Shown here piece by piece: positions 43,678-54,835 of a stretch of DNA of 64,000 nt; position 1 is the first letter of the stretch; the number at the start of each line of letters is the position of its first letter. The notes under the pieces are model-generated. The model saw only the letters and a list, made by a program, of their open reading frames with translations, was not told the origin of the DNA and did no database searches. The DNA comes from Undaria pinnatifida (taxonomy: Eukaryota > Sar > Phaeophyceae > Laminariales > Alariaceae). The DNA is taken from the NCBI GenBank assembly GCA_012845835.1, contig JABAKD010000029.1:2362970-2426969 (forward strand). Reading direction: 5' to 3'. A program made the position numbers and the translations under genes.

Positions 43678-44275
43678 GTATGCGATTCGCGGAACTGGAA
43701 TTCTCGGTCAATTATGGCTTGGTTCGAGCGCCGCCTTCGGGGGGCGGCTCCAACGCCCCTCGCCCTGCCGTGTCCGTTCCGCACATCGACGTGAACGCGG
43801 ACGGGCGCCGAGCGAGACGAGCGAGTGTCGAGGAGGAATTTTGGAAAAATTGTTGAATCTTAATGGCTGCAACGCCTGAATGATTTACAAAATTGGCATA
43901 ATTTCCAAACGGTACGTGATAACTGATAATGTTTGGAATTTTGCGTACCGGGTGAGAACAGCGGGGAGTGATAATCTCGCAGACATAGGCGGAATCTAAA
44001 CCTCGACCACGGGGACATATAAGAACCATCGTATGCGATTCGCGGAACTGGAATTCTCGGTCGAATATGGCTTGGTTCGAGCGCCGCCTTCGGGGGGCGG
44101 CTTCAACGCCCCTCGCCCTGCCGTGTCCGTTCCGCACATCGACGTGAACGCGGACGGGCGCCGAGCGAGACGAGCGAGTGTCGAGGAGGAATTTTGGAAA
44201 TGTTGTTGAATCTTAATGGCTGCAACGCCTGAATGATTTACAAAATTGGCATCATTTCCAAACGGTACGTGATAC
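43678..44275. repeat. ~245-bp direct duplication with 105-bp spacer
   Basis: Copies at 43,678-43,925 and 44,031-44,275 are almost identical (for example gcggaactggaattctcggt, gcgccgccttcggggggcgg). The spacer (43,925-44,030) is the same sequence found at 47,146-47,252 and, inverted, at 48,240-48,306. Confidence 0.85.
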
Positions 44276-44353
44276 AAGGTTCCCCTTCGGGAGGTGGACA
44301 CGTGCCTCCCGGGGGCGACGCAAGTCGAATGACTACAACTGATGATGAAGTAT

Positions 44354-45001
44354 TTATGCAGAAGGTGTATATCGGAGGGATGCGTAGTGGAAAGAATGTG
44401 GATAATATAAGATATCACAGACATTTGGAGGAGGAGGGTTGGGATATTGCTGAGGCTCGGTGTGATAAGTTATTCGAAAGTCCACTCCGTATAACTGCGT
44501 GGCAGCAATTAATTCTACGTTTGTAGCATATGCGTAAGGCTGTGACATGAAGTGGAGATACTCTTCGACACTCGAATATGTAGTAGGTTGAGATCCAGCG
44601 ACTTCCACAAGTTCTTGATTTGCTCCAGCTAAGATGCTGTCGTGGAAAGTGTTGAAACCTGATCCTGGGATAACGGTGGTTGTGATGTGGGCAATAATAT
44701 GTGCACGGACGATGTGATGTAAAGCTGGGTTGTTGTGCACACGACGCGAGATACATCTTAATAAACATGCACCATCACCATTATCGGGAATAATGGACCA
44801 TTGACCAGAATTGTTATTGTTGCCGCTGTTGTTGTCTTGATCATTTTCGCTGTGTGATGGGTTTGTACTGCTGTCGCTGCTGTTAGAGGAATCATTGGTG
44901 TCAATTTGTTGTGTGTTTTCTGTGTCCAGTATTTTTCCCCGCGCGCTTAATTCGCTACTGCTGTATGGTAACCACCGTGTCAATTGTGAGGGAGAACTCA
45001 C
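44354..45001 (-). CDS. OTU-like cysteine protease (deubiquitinase-type domain)
   Basis: A 215-codon frame. Residues 1-67 are a Ser/Asn/Asp/Gln-rich linker. Residues 68-211 match the OTU fold layout: the catalytic block GDGACLLRCIS (Asp76, Cys79), a middle block (VEEYLHFMSQPYAYATNVEL) equivalent to the conserved acidic/aromatic helix, and the final FHYASLRY with His205. OTU enzymes cut ubiquitin-type isopeptide bonds; OTU domains are also carried by some mobile elements and viruses. All three key residues are present, so it may be active. No other domain is fused. It lies among duplicated repeats, with a truncated second copy just upstream, which suggests it belongs to a mobile or duplicated segment. 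The ATG at 45,001 is the first in frame, but the true start is uncertain. Confidence 0.7.
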   Translation of the reverse strand: MSSPSQLTRWLPYSSSELSARGKILDTENTQQIDTNDSSNSSDSSTNPSHSENDQDNNSGNNNNSGQWSIIPDNGDGACLLRCISRRVHNNPALHHIVRAHIIAHITTTVIPGSGFNTFHDSILAGANQELVEVAGSQPTTYSSVEEYLHFMSQPYAYATNVELIAATQLYGVDFRITYHTEPQQYPNPPPPNVCDILYYPHSFHYASLRYTPSA

Positions 45002-45109
45002 AGTAAACTTATAGTCTATGGACTACGTGCTGCTTGCTGGTGGTGCTGCTGACGGAACTTTGCAAGACAAACGGAACTTTTTCGGGCACGTTGGCGTTGT
45101 TTGTTCCGT

Positions 45110-45547
45110 TCAGAAAAATATCTTGTTTACACCGACAAATGATTCTTTATTATCTACATGACCTTGATTTGCTCCAGCTAAGATGCTGTCGTGGAAGGTG
45201 TTGAAACCTGATCCTGGGATAACGGTGTACAAATTGGTTGTGATGTGGGCAATAATATGTGCACGGACGATGTGATGTAAAGCTGGGTTGTTGTGCACAC
45301 GACGCGAGATACATCTTAATAAACATGCACCATCACCAATCTCGGGAATAATGGACCATTGACCAGAATTGTTATTGTTGCCGCTATTGTTGTCTTGATC
45401 ATTTTCGCTGTGTGATGGGTTTGTACTGCTGTCGCTGCTGTTAGAGGAATCATTGGTGTCAATTTGTTGTTTGTTTTCTGTGTCCAGTATTTTTCCCCGC
45501 GTGCTTATACCGATGTTTGTTGCCGATATGGTCTGTTGTGTGCACAT
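45110..45547 (-). pseudogene. Truncated OTU-like copy
   Basis: Identical to the neighbour through the linker and the GDGACLLRCIS block and on to DSILAGANQ, apart from a few changes and a three-residue insertion after HITT. It then switches to unrelated sequence (GHVDNKESF) at about 45,165, losing the middle block and the catalytic His. Its first 20 or so residues also differ because about 95 bp are present here that the other copy lacks. Confidence 0.7.
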
Positions 45548-46015
45548 CGTTACTTTTGCTTGAGTTGTGTTGCTACTTTATATCTCTTTATACAGGTTTC
45601 GCTACTGCTGTATGGTATCCACCGTGTCAATTGTGAGGGAGAACTCGCAGTAAACTTATAGTCTATGGACTACGTGCTGCTTGCTGGTGGTGCTCTATTG
45701 TAAAACCGCTGTGTATGTTCTTTTGATGAGAGTAAACGTCTTGTGTATTTATTCTCCTCGGTCCATCCAGAAAAAAATCCCGTTCTCAATAAAATTTGAT
45801 TTTTTATGATCTATATATTATTGCCGCTCTCTGCGGTTGCTTGCTGCTGCTGTGATCGTAGACAGTTCATACCGATGTTTGTTGCCGATATGGTCTGTTG
45901 TGTGCACATCGTTACTTTTGCTTGGGTTGTGTTGCTACTTTATATCTCTTTATACAGGTTTCGCTACTGCTGTATGGTAACCACCGTGTCAATTGTGAGG
46001 GAGAACTCACAGTAA
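45511..46015. repeat. Duplicated upstream segment of the OTU copies
   Basis: About 140-190 bp (ccgatgtttgttgccgatat, cgctactgctgtatggta, gagggagaactc) occur at 45,511-45,700 and 45,873-46,015. The second half also occurs at 44,950-45,050. The copies contain a TATA-like run (ctttatatctctttata) that would lie upstream of the OTU frame. Confidence 0.8.
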
Positions 46016-47145
46016 TGACATAGTTCACGTCGTTGCAGCGGGTACATATACACCGCGCCCGCGTCTAGCAGTGCGGGAAAATTCTCTCGCAAATACATTT
46101 TGATGCCACCCCGATGTACGTGCGAAGACTAAAGTTCCACCGTGTGTGTAGTAGACGTATTTAAGCCTGACGATATGCCTATATTTTAGGCTCTAAACCA
46201 AATTAAGCCCTATCGTGTCTTAAATGTCTACAAAATAGGTCTATTTTATCGACCTAACGACCACGGCAGACCACGGTGAGATATGGATTTTCCCAAAACA
46301 TGCACTTGGGCACATTTTGGCCCAAGTGCATATTTGAAGCAATTTTCCGAGTATTTTCCAGCAAACAACAGCATTTCAGACGACAAAAGCTCGAGGAAAC
46401 ATCAGACGGATGCCTACATTTCGAGGGTGGCAATTGAACCGGGTTGAGGGCCAGTCCTGCTGTGCTGCTGTACTGACTGCCACAGTGAGGCACACCGAAG
46501 GCGGCAGACGCCTGCGAGGTATCCTACATATGAAGCGAGTATGGAGTACGAAGCACTCAATGTTTTTGCCAGGCACCAGTTATTTGTTTTGGCCGTTTGT
46601 TCAAGCTCGCACAGCATGGGCAGGGGAGGGTCTTTCTCGAAGTTTCCACCCACTCATGTGCTGACTCATGACATAAATCCTCGTCTTGCCATCTGCGTCT
46701 GGAGTAGTGCAGAAATATCATAGTCTATTTTCAAGTAGTTTGATCTTTCCTCGGCTTTTCTTTTTATGCGTACTACTGAAAGAGACCACTATTTCGAGTT
46801 TTAGACATATGGTGTTTTTTTTATGCGTTTAAGGTCGAAATATCGAATGGCCTAGCTCTTCCAGTTGGAAGTACTTAAGACCTAACCTCGAGGCTTAAAT
46901 ACGTCTAGTGTGTGGTTGCCCGGGGACAGAAGTGTCTCGTACCCCGCAAAATAGAGCCAGTCTCGGCGGCTTTCCGCGGCCATAGCTCGCGCCACGGACG
47001 TCCCATGAGCCCGGCACACGGCTGGTAATATACCGACGGGTAGTCTGATCGCATTGCAGAAGAAAGCACACCAAAAAACTCTGCGCCGGCGGAAAAAAAG
47101 GGACGGACTAGGCAAAAAAATCAAAATGGTACATATGCATATAAT
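46016..47145. other. No gene; one strong hairpin
   Basis: At 46,301-46,330 is an 11-bp perfect stem (tgcacttgggc) with an 8-nt loop. No recognisable genes. Confidence 0.4.
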
Positions 47146-48306
47146 GTTTGGAATTTTGCGTACCGGGTGAGAACGCTGTGTAGCGGGGAGTGATAATCTC
47201 GCAGACATAGGCGGAATCTAAACCTCGACCACGGGGACATATAATAACCATCCCCGGGTTTCCACCGTCATATTACGGTTTGCAGTGTGCGAATTCGCGG
47301 GCATCAACGAGGGTGCTGGCACCGCATCTACAGCACCATGGCCACCGAGATAGGCAGCAATATGACACCTGGACACCCCTGTACACTCAAGGCTCGACTT
47401 TCAGCCCCTGAAAGCTAGAAATTGGCAAAATCGATGACGATTTGCTGGTGCTGTTTAGGCCGCCACAGCAGCAGTACGTAGTGCAGCCCCACACACGTAG
47501 GTGCTGGCGTTGCTCCTACAACAGCCCCACGACCACCACCACATGCAGCAATATCGCACCTAGACTACATACCCCACACACTGAAGGCCGGACTTCAGCC
47601 CCTACGAGTGAGAAATCGTCGAAATCGAGGACGATTTGCACGTGCTGTGGACACCGCGACCGCTGCATGCATGCAGCACGCAGTACATATGCATACATAC
47701 ATGTGTACATGTACAGTAAGTACACAGCAAGCAGTAGTGCAGCCTACACACATCACACACCCGCAGAGGGAAGAATATCCCACGCTTGCTCTCCGTAGGT
47801 GCCCAAGAATAGTGTCAGTCTGACGTGCCTGTTGTATCCAGGAACTATAACAGGACAATGTGCAACGCACCCACAGCAGTGTAGTCTATAACTTGAATAT
47901 TACACAACCTACCCACAACAGCAGTAGACAACAACAGCTGTGCATCATGTACGTGTGGAGGAAAAGAGGAACACGTGCCAAATAGCTGCCTTACAGCTAG
48001 CTTTCGGCACCCATTTACAGTACAACTTCAGCCCACAACTTCCGTCATTGAGGGAACCACGGCTGGCTGTCAATCAATCGTGAGATCTGGAAACTTTAGA
48101 TAAGCAAGCATATGATATAAACTAAACGGTAGTTTGGTGCTAGTTTTAAGCTACCGGCACAGCAGCAGCCAGCAGCAGCAGCCAGCAGCCAGCACCAAGT
48201 TTTCAAACACAGCGGACCGTAATACGACGGTGGAAATCCGGGGATGGTTCTTATACGTCCCCGTGGGCGAGGTTTAGATTCCGCCTGTCTGCGAGATCAT
48301 CACTCC
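47146..48306. mobile_element. Element with ~85-130-bp inverted ends
   Basis: The left end (47,146-47,276) and the reverse complement of the right end (48,221-48,306) share ggggagtgat(a/g)atctcgcag, ggcggaatctaaacctcg and ccaccgtc(a/g)tattacgg. The interior (about 0.95 kb) holds diverged 190-bp repeats (47,355-47,650) and no transposase. It fits a non-autonomous DNA element, but target duplications were not identified. Confidence 0.5.
47355..47660. repeat. ~190-bp diverged tandem pair
   Basis: Blocks gcagcaatat, ttcagcccct, gaNNgaaatNgNcaaaatcgaNgacgatttgc recur at about 47,355 and 47,548. Confidence 0.55.
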
Positions 48307-48308
48307 CC

Positions 48309-48985
48309 GAGAACAACAGCAGTATGTACAACGAGCATGAACGCCAACTGACGGCATTGGCAAACACACAACATCAGGTGCATGCAGCAGCAGTAGCCGA
48401 AGGGCGAAACTTCTAGCACATACTGCAGCAACTAGTAGCAACCAGAACCACAGCAGATAGCTCAAAGTGCAGTACGAGTGCAGTTGGCAAGTTTAGTCGT
48501 ACACGCATCACTCTGTCCAATAGTCTATATATAACAGCATCTCAAGCAGGTAGAAGAGCCGTCTCTTCGGCCTTTGGCCTTGGCTTTAGCACGGCCGCTG
48601 ACACTCCAGGCAGCCTCTGCTGTAGGCATGAACGAGTGCGGTTGATTCGCAGCGAACTATCCCGCTGTGCTCGCCTCTATGTGGCCATTGTCCATGCCAT
48701 TTCATGTCACCTCCCTTCTGTTTTGAGCTCGTCGTCGTGCAGTCGAGGTACGAGGAAACCCGTACGTACTGGGTGAGAACAGCAGTATGTACGACGAGCA
48801 TGAACGCCAACTGACAACATTGGTAAACACACAACATCAGGTGCAGCAGCAGTAGCCGAAGGGCGAAACTTCTAGCACATACAGCAGCAATTAGTAGCAA
48901 CCAAAACCACAGCAGATAGCTCAAAGTGTAGTACGAGTGCCGTTGGCAAGTTTAGTCGTACACGCATCACTCTGTCCAACATATA
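48309..48985. repeat. ~210-bp direct duplication
   Basis: Copies at 48,309-48,521 and 48,775-48,980 (gaacgccaactgac, agtagccgaagggcgaaact, cgtacacgcatcactctgtc), about 93 percent identical by eye. Confidence 0.85.
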
Positions 48986-49430
48986 ACAACCGTTTTTATG
49001 TTCATATTGATGGAGAAACAAATACCAGGTCGTATTACATTTATTTCCTGTAAGAATGATACGTCGTACGAGCAGACGTTCTGATTCTGGTGCCGTGAGA
49101 CCATCGAGCACACCGCATGTTTTACCCAAACAAGAGCCAACAAGAGGCAGCGCACAGGGGCCCCCAACACAGAGACACGTGACAACCACGGCCAGCTGTC
49201 GGTCGCGTAATTGTCCGGTGGTCCGTGCTTCGGTGGGTGTATCGGAAGTCGTTCGTAGTACTGCTGTAGATCGTCGAAAAACCACGTGGCATCGTGCTGG
49301 TGGCAATACTCGCCAGTAGACCCCCCAAAATTTATTTACCTTTTCTTTTTTCTTGGCCCCATGCACCCATTTATTTCCTTTCCTTTCTCTTCTTTGTTTG
49401 TTTCTTTTTTCCAATTGACTTGCGTCTGTT
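48986..49430. other. No gene; right half is the 3' part of repeat S
   Basis: 49,340-49,430 is the reverse complement of the 26,700-26,770 segment of repeat S. Confidence 0.5.
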
Positions 49431-51535
49431 GTGTGTGTGTGTTCTTCACATTAAACCGTTCTTCTACTCGTCGACATCCAGCACACCCAGTGTCCGTACT
49501 GATTCTTCACCCTAGAAAGATCAGCTCTGTGGTCACAAGCCACGACACAGAGATAATGCATCGTAATGCATTCGACAACACAATGTCATGCCCTAGTACT
49601 GGGTACGACAGGCACAACATACATACGTCAGCAACAGAAATACATTGGAAGAGAGAAATACGAAATAAACAAAAACAAAAACAAAAACAAAAAACAAAAA
49701 CAAAATAAGAAAACAAATAAAAACAAAGATAAAAATAAAAACAAAAAATGAAACAAACAAAATGAAGGGGAAATCGAAGAAACAACCCAACCGGAAAGGA
49801 GAGCCAAAGCTCGTAAAAGAAACATAATAAAATGAAATAAAATAAAGTAAAGTAAAACCAAAATAAGATAATCCGAACACGAGCCAAAAACCTGGACACG
49901 CAAGGAGGGAACAAAGGGGAAAAAAATCCCCCAGAAAAAGACGAAAAGTGCTATGTACCTACTAGTCGGCCTGGTACCTTGCTACCCTGTCTGCCATCTC
50001 CTTCCTGCCTTCGTCCACCGCGGTCTCCCTTCTATTCCTCCTGTTGCCCCCCCTGCCCCCATTCCCTTGGACGGCTTTCCCTCTACTCTTCCTGTTTCCC
50101 CCCCTCCCCCCTTTGTGTTCTTCTCATTAAACCAAAATACCTTGTAAAAGAGAGAAACAACGAAAGAAACCAAGACAAAATAAATAAATAAAAAGGGGAA
50201 CCAAAGCACGGGAGATAGAAACATACCCCGAGCATGAGCCAAAATGGACATGCAAGGGGGAAAGAAAGGGAAAAAATACCGCGGAAAAAAGAAACAAGTA
50301 AAAGAAGGAAGACTTGGAGGGCCAAATAAAACAGGCTCGTCACCTACCCACCATGCAAGACTCCCTTCATAAGGATAAGAAGGGGAAAGAAAGAAAAAAA
50401 TAAATTCACGGAAAAATCAAAGTACCAAGACATCACATTCCGAGCAGCCGCAGCAGTTGGCGGTACGAGTGGCATAGATAGAAAGGTTCCACCTACTAGT
50501 CGGCCTGGTACCTTGCTACCCTGTCTGCGGTCTCCTTCCTACTTTCATCTACCGCGGTTTCCCTTCTACTCCTCCTGTCCCCCCCCCTGCCCCCATACCC
50601 TTGTGCGGTGTTCCTTCTACCCCTCCTGCTGCCCCCCCTCCCCCCGTTCCCTTCGACACCACCCACGGCGGATGCGCGGCGCTGTCTACTCAGCTTTGCC
50701 TCATCCTCGTGCCACCTGCCCATGAACCGTTCAGCTGCTTCGAGGACCCCCCGGTACCACTTGCCCACCTTTTTTGCTGCAGTGGGCCACAGCGCGGTCC
50801 CAACTCCAAAAACTAAGGGGGAGTGTTCCGTTGATCCCTCGTTGGCTTTGAACACCCTAAGGTCCTCAGCTATGGCTCTAGGCCAAGTCTTGAGTTGTCC
50901 GCCTGGTTTCGGGTTCTCCCCACCAGCGATCGTCCCGAACATCAACCGACGGGGCAGTCGCCCCTTGTGTTGTCGCACCAGGGCCCCGGCAAAGAAGAGC
51001 CGCCGTTTACGGATGGTCGTTTCGATGCTCTCGCATCGTGTCATCCTGAGGGCCTTCGCGTACGAGAGGGTGGTGTGGTCGGTGCGTAATCGGCGCTGGA
51101 AGCCAATGACTCGCAAAAGGACTTCGTGGTGGGCTGATCGGAGCTTGGCGAAGTGGTCCGCATTGAGGGTCCACGTCACACACCCGTACAGCAGGGTCTC
51201 AATGACCTCGGCCTTCAGCATGCGGACTTTCAGACTAAGCGGGGCGGTCGTCCTGTCATACAATTCCGGGCCAAACCGTTTGAGGCATGCCCGCATGAGA
51301 CGGATCCGTCGTTCGATTTCGAGCGAGAGGTCAGCGCTTTCGTGGATAATGCCGCCTAGGTATAAAAACTGGGTCGTCTGTTTATACCTCTGGCCTGATG
51401 CTTCGATCGCGAGCGGTGGGGCGAGGGATGTCTGGTCCGGTGTTCGTAGCAGCATCGTCTCTGTCTTCTTTTCCGATACCGTGAGGCCTGCTGCTTCGAA
51501 GACAGTCACGATGACTGTCATCATTTTAGCAAGGA
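49431..51535 (-). mobile_element. 5'-truncated LINE insertion
   Basis: It interrupts repeat S: 51,536-51,740 and 49,340-49,430 are contiguous in the copy at 26,497-26,860. Read on the minus strand, the element starts inside the reverse transcriptase, has a glycine/arginine-rich C-terminus, a partly duplicated 3' untranslated region (49,955-50,110 resembles 50,493-50,650) and ends in an (AC)n tail at 49,431-49,445. The terminal 490 bp recur at 1,064 and 1,580. Confidence 0.75.
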
Positions 51536-51662
51536 GTGCGCATGCGTAGTGATAGATACCACGTGTAATATATACGTGGTAGTCTTTCTTGGTTGGCAAG
51601 CGGTATAGTCGGTTTTCCCAGGCGCGAGTAATGAGACGTATGCACCAGTATGGACCTGGCAC
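50496..51662 (-). pseudogene. LINE reverse transcriptase, C-terminal half
   Basis: A 388-codon frame. The first ~41 residues are translated repeat S, not LINE. From residue 42 on it is the thumb/connection part of a non-LTR reverse transcriptase: FEAAGLTVSEKKTE (about 55-68), FLYLGGII (99-106) and LLYGCVTWTL (157-166), then a basic helical region and a Gly/Arg-rich tail ending ARYQAD. The catalytic YXDD motif lies upstream of the truncation and is absent, so no active enzyme. The frame itself is intact, indicating a fairly recent copy. Confidence 0.8.
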
Positions 51663-51740
51663 ATCGTAGACTGACTCCCGATTTCACTTTTATATGTTTC
51701 TGGTGGAGGCATGAATTGCGTCAGCTGTGATTTATGCGCG
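51536..51740 (-). repeat. Repeat S, 5' part of the interrupted copy
   Basis: Reverse complement of 26,497-26,700. Confidence 0.75.
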
Positions 51741-52424
51741 TACCACCTTTGGTTTGTGTTTTTCCCCTAGGGTATTCCTCAGCTCCAGAGTGACTGGAGC
51801 CTGTCCTGTGACCACGGACTTGATTATGCGAGTTAATGTGAGAACGGCAACAACAACAACAACTGAAATATTGCCTGTTTCTTGACCTTTCAGCTGCTTC
51901 CTGCAAACTTGGTTTTTCTGCCAACACGATTTTGGACTTTTTCGCGATTTTTTCTTCCTTTTTGTCTAGTAAGTTGAACTTCCTACTGCCGCTAATTGCC
52001 GCCTGACAGCTGTGCATTAGTTGCGGAACGGTCCAGCTTTAGCTTTTCTTTCATTCGCACCATTTGTTTTGTACTTGACGAAGCTTCAGCGGCTGAGATC
52101 TGGGCTTGGCTCATCAGCTCGACACCGCCCAGCACCCCATCGCAGCGCTATAGCTTACAGCAACGAAGCGCCGTGCAGTGCCCTGCGATGCCCTGCGGCT
52201 CAGCTCAGCAGCGCACCGCTAGCTCAGCAGAGCGACGCGCTATGCTTTGCCGTGCTCTGCCATCGCGGTCGTTCGTTATTCATGATATCTAAAAGTCCGC
52301 GTACGCTGATATTAGGTATTTGGCGCTTTATTCTATACATATCGCGTCAACCATCGTAATATCATACAATATGGGGGAGGGAATGTAATCTCTATGCAAA
52401 GATCCTGTTTTTTTTTAATCATTT
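51741..52424. other. No gene recognised
   Basis: A 40-bp block (ttatgcgagttaatgtgaga and following CAA repeats, 51,827-51,870) matches 493-535. A short repeat of ccctgcg/gctcag units lies at 52,165-52,260. Confidence 0.4.
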
Positions 52425-52429
52425 GTCAG

Positions 52430-52560
52430 CCGGCCGCCCCGGTGGTCTATTAATAATAGTGGTTTTACCCTCGAATATTACTAACGTTTGGTTGTCCTTG
52501 AGTTCGACACCCACCACGATGAGATTTGACTTTATTTGCAAAAATGCAAAAAAAAAAAAC
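52430..52560 (+). mobile_element. tRNA-derived SINE, second type, with A-tail
   Basis: The head begins ccggccgcccc, as does the SINE at 7,711 (ccggtcgcccc). A-box-like gtggtctat...gtggtttta lies at 52,442-52,466, with an 8-bp insertion inside. The B-box gagttcgacaccc is at 52,500-52,512. A short body and a run of 12 A (52,548-52,559) follow. Confidence 0.6.
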
Positions 52561-52866
52561 AGGCATCATCAATCAACTAACTGCTGAGAGCGCCTAGCAG
52601 CGTGGGTTGGTTCGACGCGAGTCGACGAGGGAAGAAAATGCTGGATTCTCCTGGCGGTAAAAATGAAAGCACGTGCCGAAGTGGGGAGGGAGGAGGAGGG
52701 CCCGCTATTAACCCCGGATCTGAGTTACTACTGGGAGGGAGCGCGAGAGTGGTGCGGGGATAATAAATGGGATGAAGAAAAAAAATGTTGCAAAGGTATA
52801 TTATTATTACTACCAGTAAATAATATGTCAGTCTCTAGGAAATACGCACGGCACTATCAGCAGTCG
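52561..52866. other. No gene recognised
   Basis: Purine-rich around 52,675-52,800. No domain. Confidence 0.35.
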
Positions 52867-53379
52867 TCATGGTAGAGACACTCCGGATATAATGCATTTA
52901 GGGGACGCGTCCAATTTCGACAACGTGAAAGCCCCCACGAAGAAAAGACAGCAGACACACATATCCCGCCTTCCCGAGAAAAAACAGAGAAGAAGCGCTA
53001 CGCCAACCTCCCGTACGAGCAAAGCCACCCCCGCACCAATCTTAGACAACGCCGCCTCAACGAAAGATCGCCCTCCTCTTCTACGTTTTCCTCCTCGCCC
53101 GCGACCACGCAGACCAATCAATGCGACAGCCTTCACGTAACAAACAAAGCAATCTTCTTCCAAAACCTCGCCGGCTGACATGTCCTCATGTCGACGTTTG
53201 ATGCAAACCGACTTTGCATCCTGTCGACTTCGAACCTCCATTGCCACGGGGGACAGCAGTGCAGTCTCTTCATTGATGCCAAGGCCTCTTTTGTTTCGCC
53301 TAGAGGCGACGCAGGTTCTCAATAATACTCTTTTCGGTATTTTTGTTTGATAGACGCCAACTTTTATTTGACGGCGCAT
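52867..53379 (-). CDS. Unrecognised 170-codon ORF
   Basis: Begins MRRQIKVGVYQTKIPKRVLL. The middle is charged (ALLSPVAMEVRSRQDAKSV), followed by a GRGRGGKRRRGG basic stretch and two hydrophobic stretches near the C-terminus that could span a membrane. No family recognised. An antisense ATG frame (52,892-53,140) is also open, so coding status is uncertain. Confidence 0.3.
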   Translation of the reverse strand: MRRQIKVGVYQTKIPKRVLLRTCVASRRNKRGLGINEETALLSPVAMEVRSRQDAKSVCIKRRHEDMSAGEVLEEDCFVCYVKAVALIGLRGRGRGGKRRRGGRSFVEAALSKIGAGVALLVREVGVALLLCFFSGRRDMCVCCLFFVGAFTLSKLDASPKCIISGVSLP

Positions 53380-53754
53380 TTAATAGTTTGTTTCGCCTAT
53401 CCTTGCCTTCTTTATTGTATAATATTACGTTTTTTCTTTTGTCAAAGCATGACTTTCAGAATCCCATGTTCGTATGAAACTCTTGGCATTACTTTAAAGT
53501 TCAATGCATGCCAAATCGGACAGCTACACCTTAAGTGGTCGAAGTGCTGCCCTGCCCTACCCGAAGCATGGGCGCCGGCGAATGCCGGCGCCCATGCGGA
53601 GCCCTTGTAAAAAGGACAAATGATACTTTTCTTGCGTTTTTTGCTTGTGTGCACAGCAGCAGCGATTATACCATGTACAGTAGACAAAGCAGCATATTGT
53701 GCCCGCAGTATGTGTTTTGTGGCGTGTGTGCGTCTAAAAAAGACCCCCCCCCCC
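53380..53754. other. No gene; perfect GC hairpin
   Basis: At 53,566-53,597 is a perfect 14-bp stem (gcatgggcgccggc) with loop gaat. A hairpin followed by a T-run is not seen, so a terminator is not claimed. Confidence 0.6.
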
Positions 53755-53835
53755 TGGTGCATACCATGTCTGCTTGGTCAGTGGAAGCCCGACGTGCTCT
53801 GTCCCGGCATTGTAAGGATGCGAGAGTCTGGTGCC
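53755..53835. repeat. Repeat family Q, partial copy
   Basis: atgtctgcttggt, cccgacgtgctctgtcccgg and ggatgcgagagtct match the end of the copies at 19,970 and 41,637. Confidence 0.6.
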
Positions 53836-54039
53836 AAGACTTCCGCTATATGCATGAAGTGAGTATACCCCCCACACACCATCACCTCTATTTCATCGTT
53901 GATTTTGTTTTGACGTTATCATTTCATGGTCAACTCGTGGGAGGCGTCAATCCCAGCGCGGCCTTCTGAACAAGCCGTCGTCATAGACGGGTGTTGCGTA
54001 ACCCGCCCCCCCCGGTATGCCTGTCCAGAAAAGAGGTTG

Positions 54040-54835
54040 CCAGCCATAATTGATAATGCCGTATGTATGGGAGAAAGTAACAAAAGGGCGAAATGGAATA
54101 AGATGGGATAACGTAGTCGAGAAATATAGAAGGATAAAGGGAAAGACCAAGACGAGGTGCTGTCTGCAGAGAAGTTTGGCGGGTACAAGACAGAAGCACT
54201 GTAAACGAAATAATGGAAGAAAGTGAAAGGCACGCGCTAAGAAATAATAATGTGAAAAAGGAAAGCACGTAGAGAGATATACGGGGGCTTGAGGGAAGAT
54301 ATTGGAATGAAAACGCATCTGCACGGCCCAATGGACTACGCGAAAAAGATGAAACTGCGATTTCGTGTAGGGGACCTGGACCTACCAGAAAGAAGAAAGA
54401 GATACTCGTACACCAGCAGCGGGGAGGAGGAGGACGTGGCGATAAATATATGCCCGTGTGGCACAACAACAGAGAGTACTCACGTCGTAGAAGAATGTGA
54501 AATATGCAAGGAAGAACGGGATGCGTTAGAGGAGGAGATGATGACATTTGACGTACCAGGTATGTGACACGGAAGCGTTTGGTAGACTAGAGAGTAGCGA
54601 GAAAACGATCGCTGTCCTAGGAGATAGGCGGTCGCCGCAGACGGCGAAACAGGACGGGGATAGGATAAAAAAACAGTTTCTATGACGTAGTATATGGAAG
54701 GAGCGTGATGAGCGCTCAAATGTTGGAGGCGTCTCTATTTGGAGTAGGAACGGTGCTCCCTCCGTCTCGAAAGGGATGCGTGGCCAATGTAATGGTCAAA
54801 TTACTAAGGCAAGCAGCAAATAAATGAGTGCACCG
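54040..54835 (+). pseudogene. Second LINE family, 3' end with zinc-binding tail
   Basis: The frame 54,289-54,567 contains KLRFRVGDLDLPERRKRY followed by CPCGTTTESTHVVEECEICK, the Cys/His pattern of the zinc-binding segment at the C-terminus of many LINE reverse transcriptases. Downstream (54,555-54,830) the similarity to a LINE C-terminus continues in another frame (FGRLESSEKTIAVLGD, then IRSRNG-like). Upstream (54,040-54,290) it is broken by stops. It is a different family from the 49.4-51.5 kb element. Confidence 0.6.

Noticed and set aside
45495..45605. Intron difference between the two OTU copies
   Set aside because: The extra ~95 bp in the upstream copy lacks GT/AG borders that restore the other copy's sequence.
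53566..53597. Rho-independent terminator
   Set aside because: A perfect hairpin, but no T-run follows and the context is eukaryotic.
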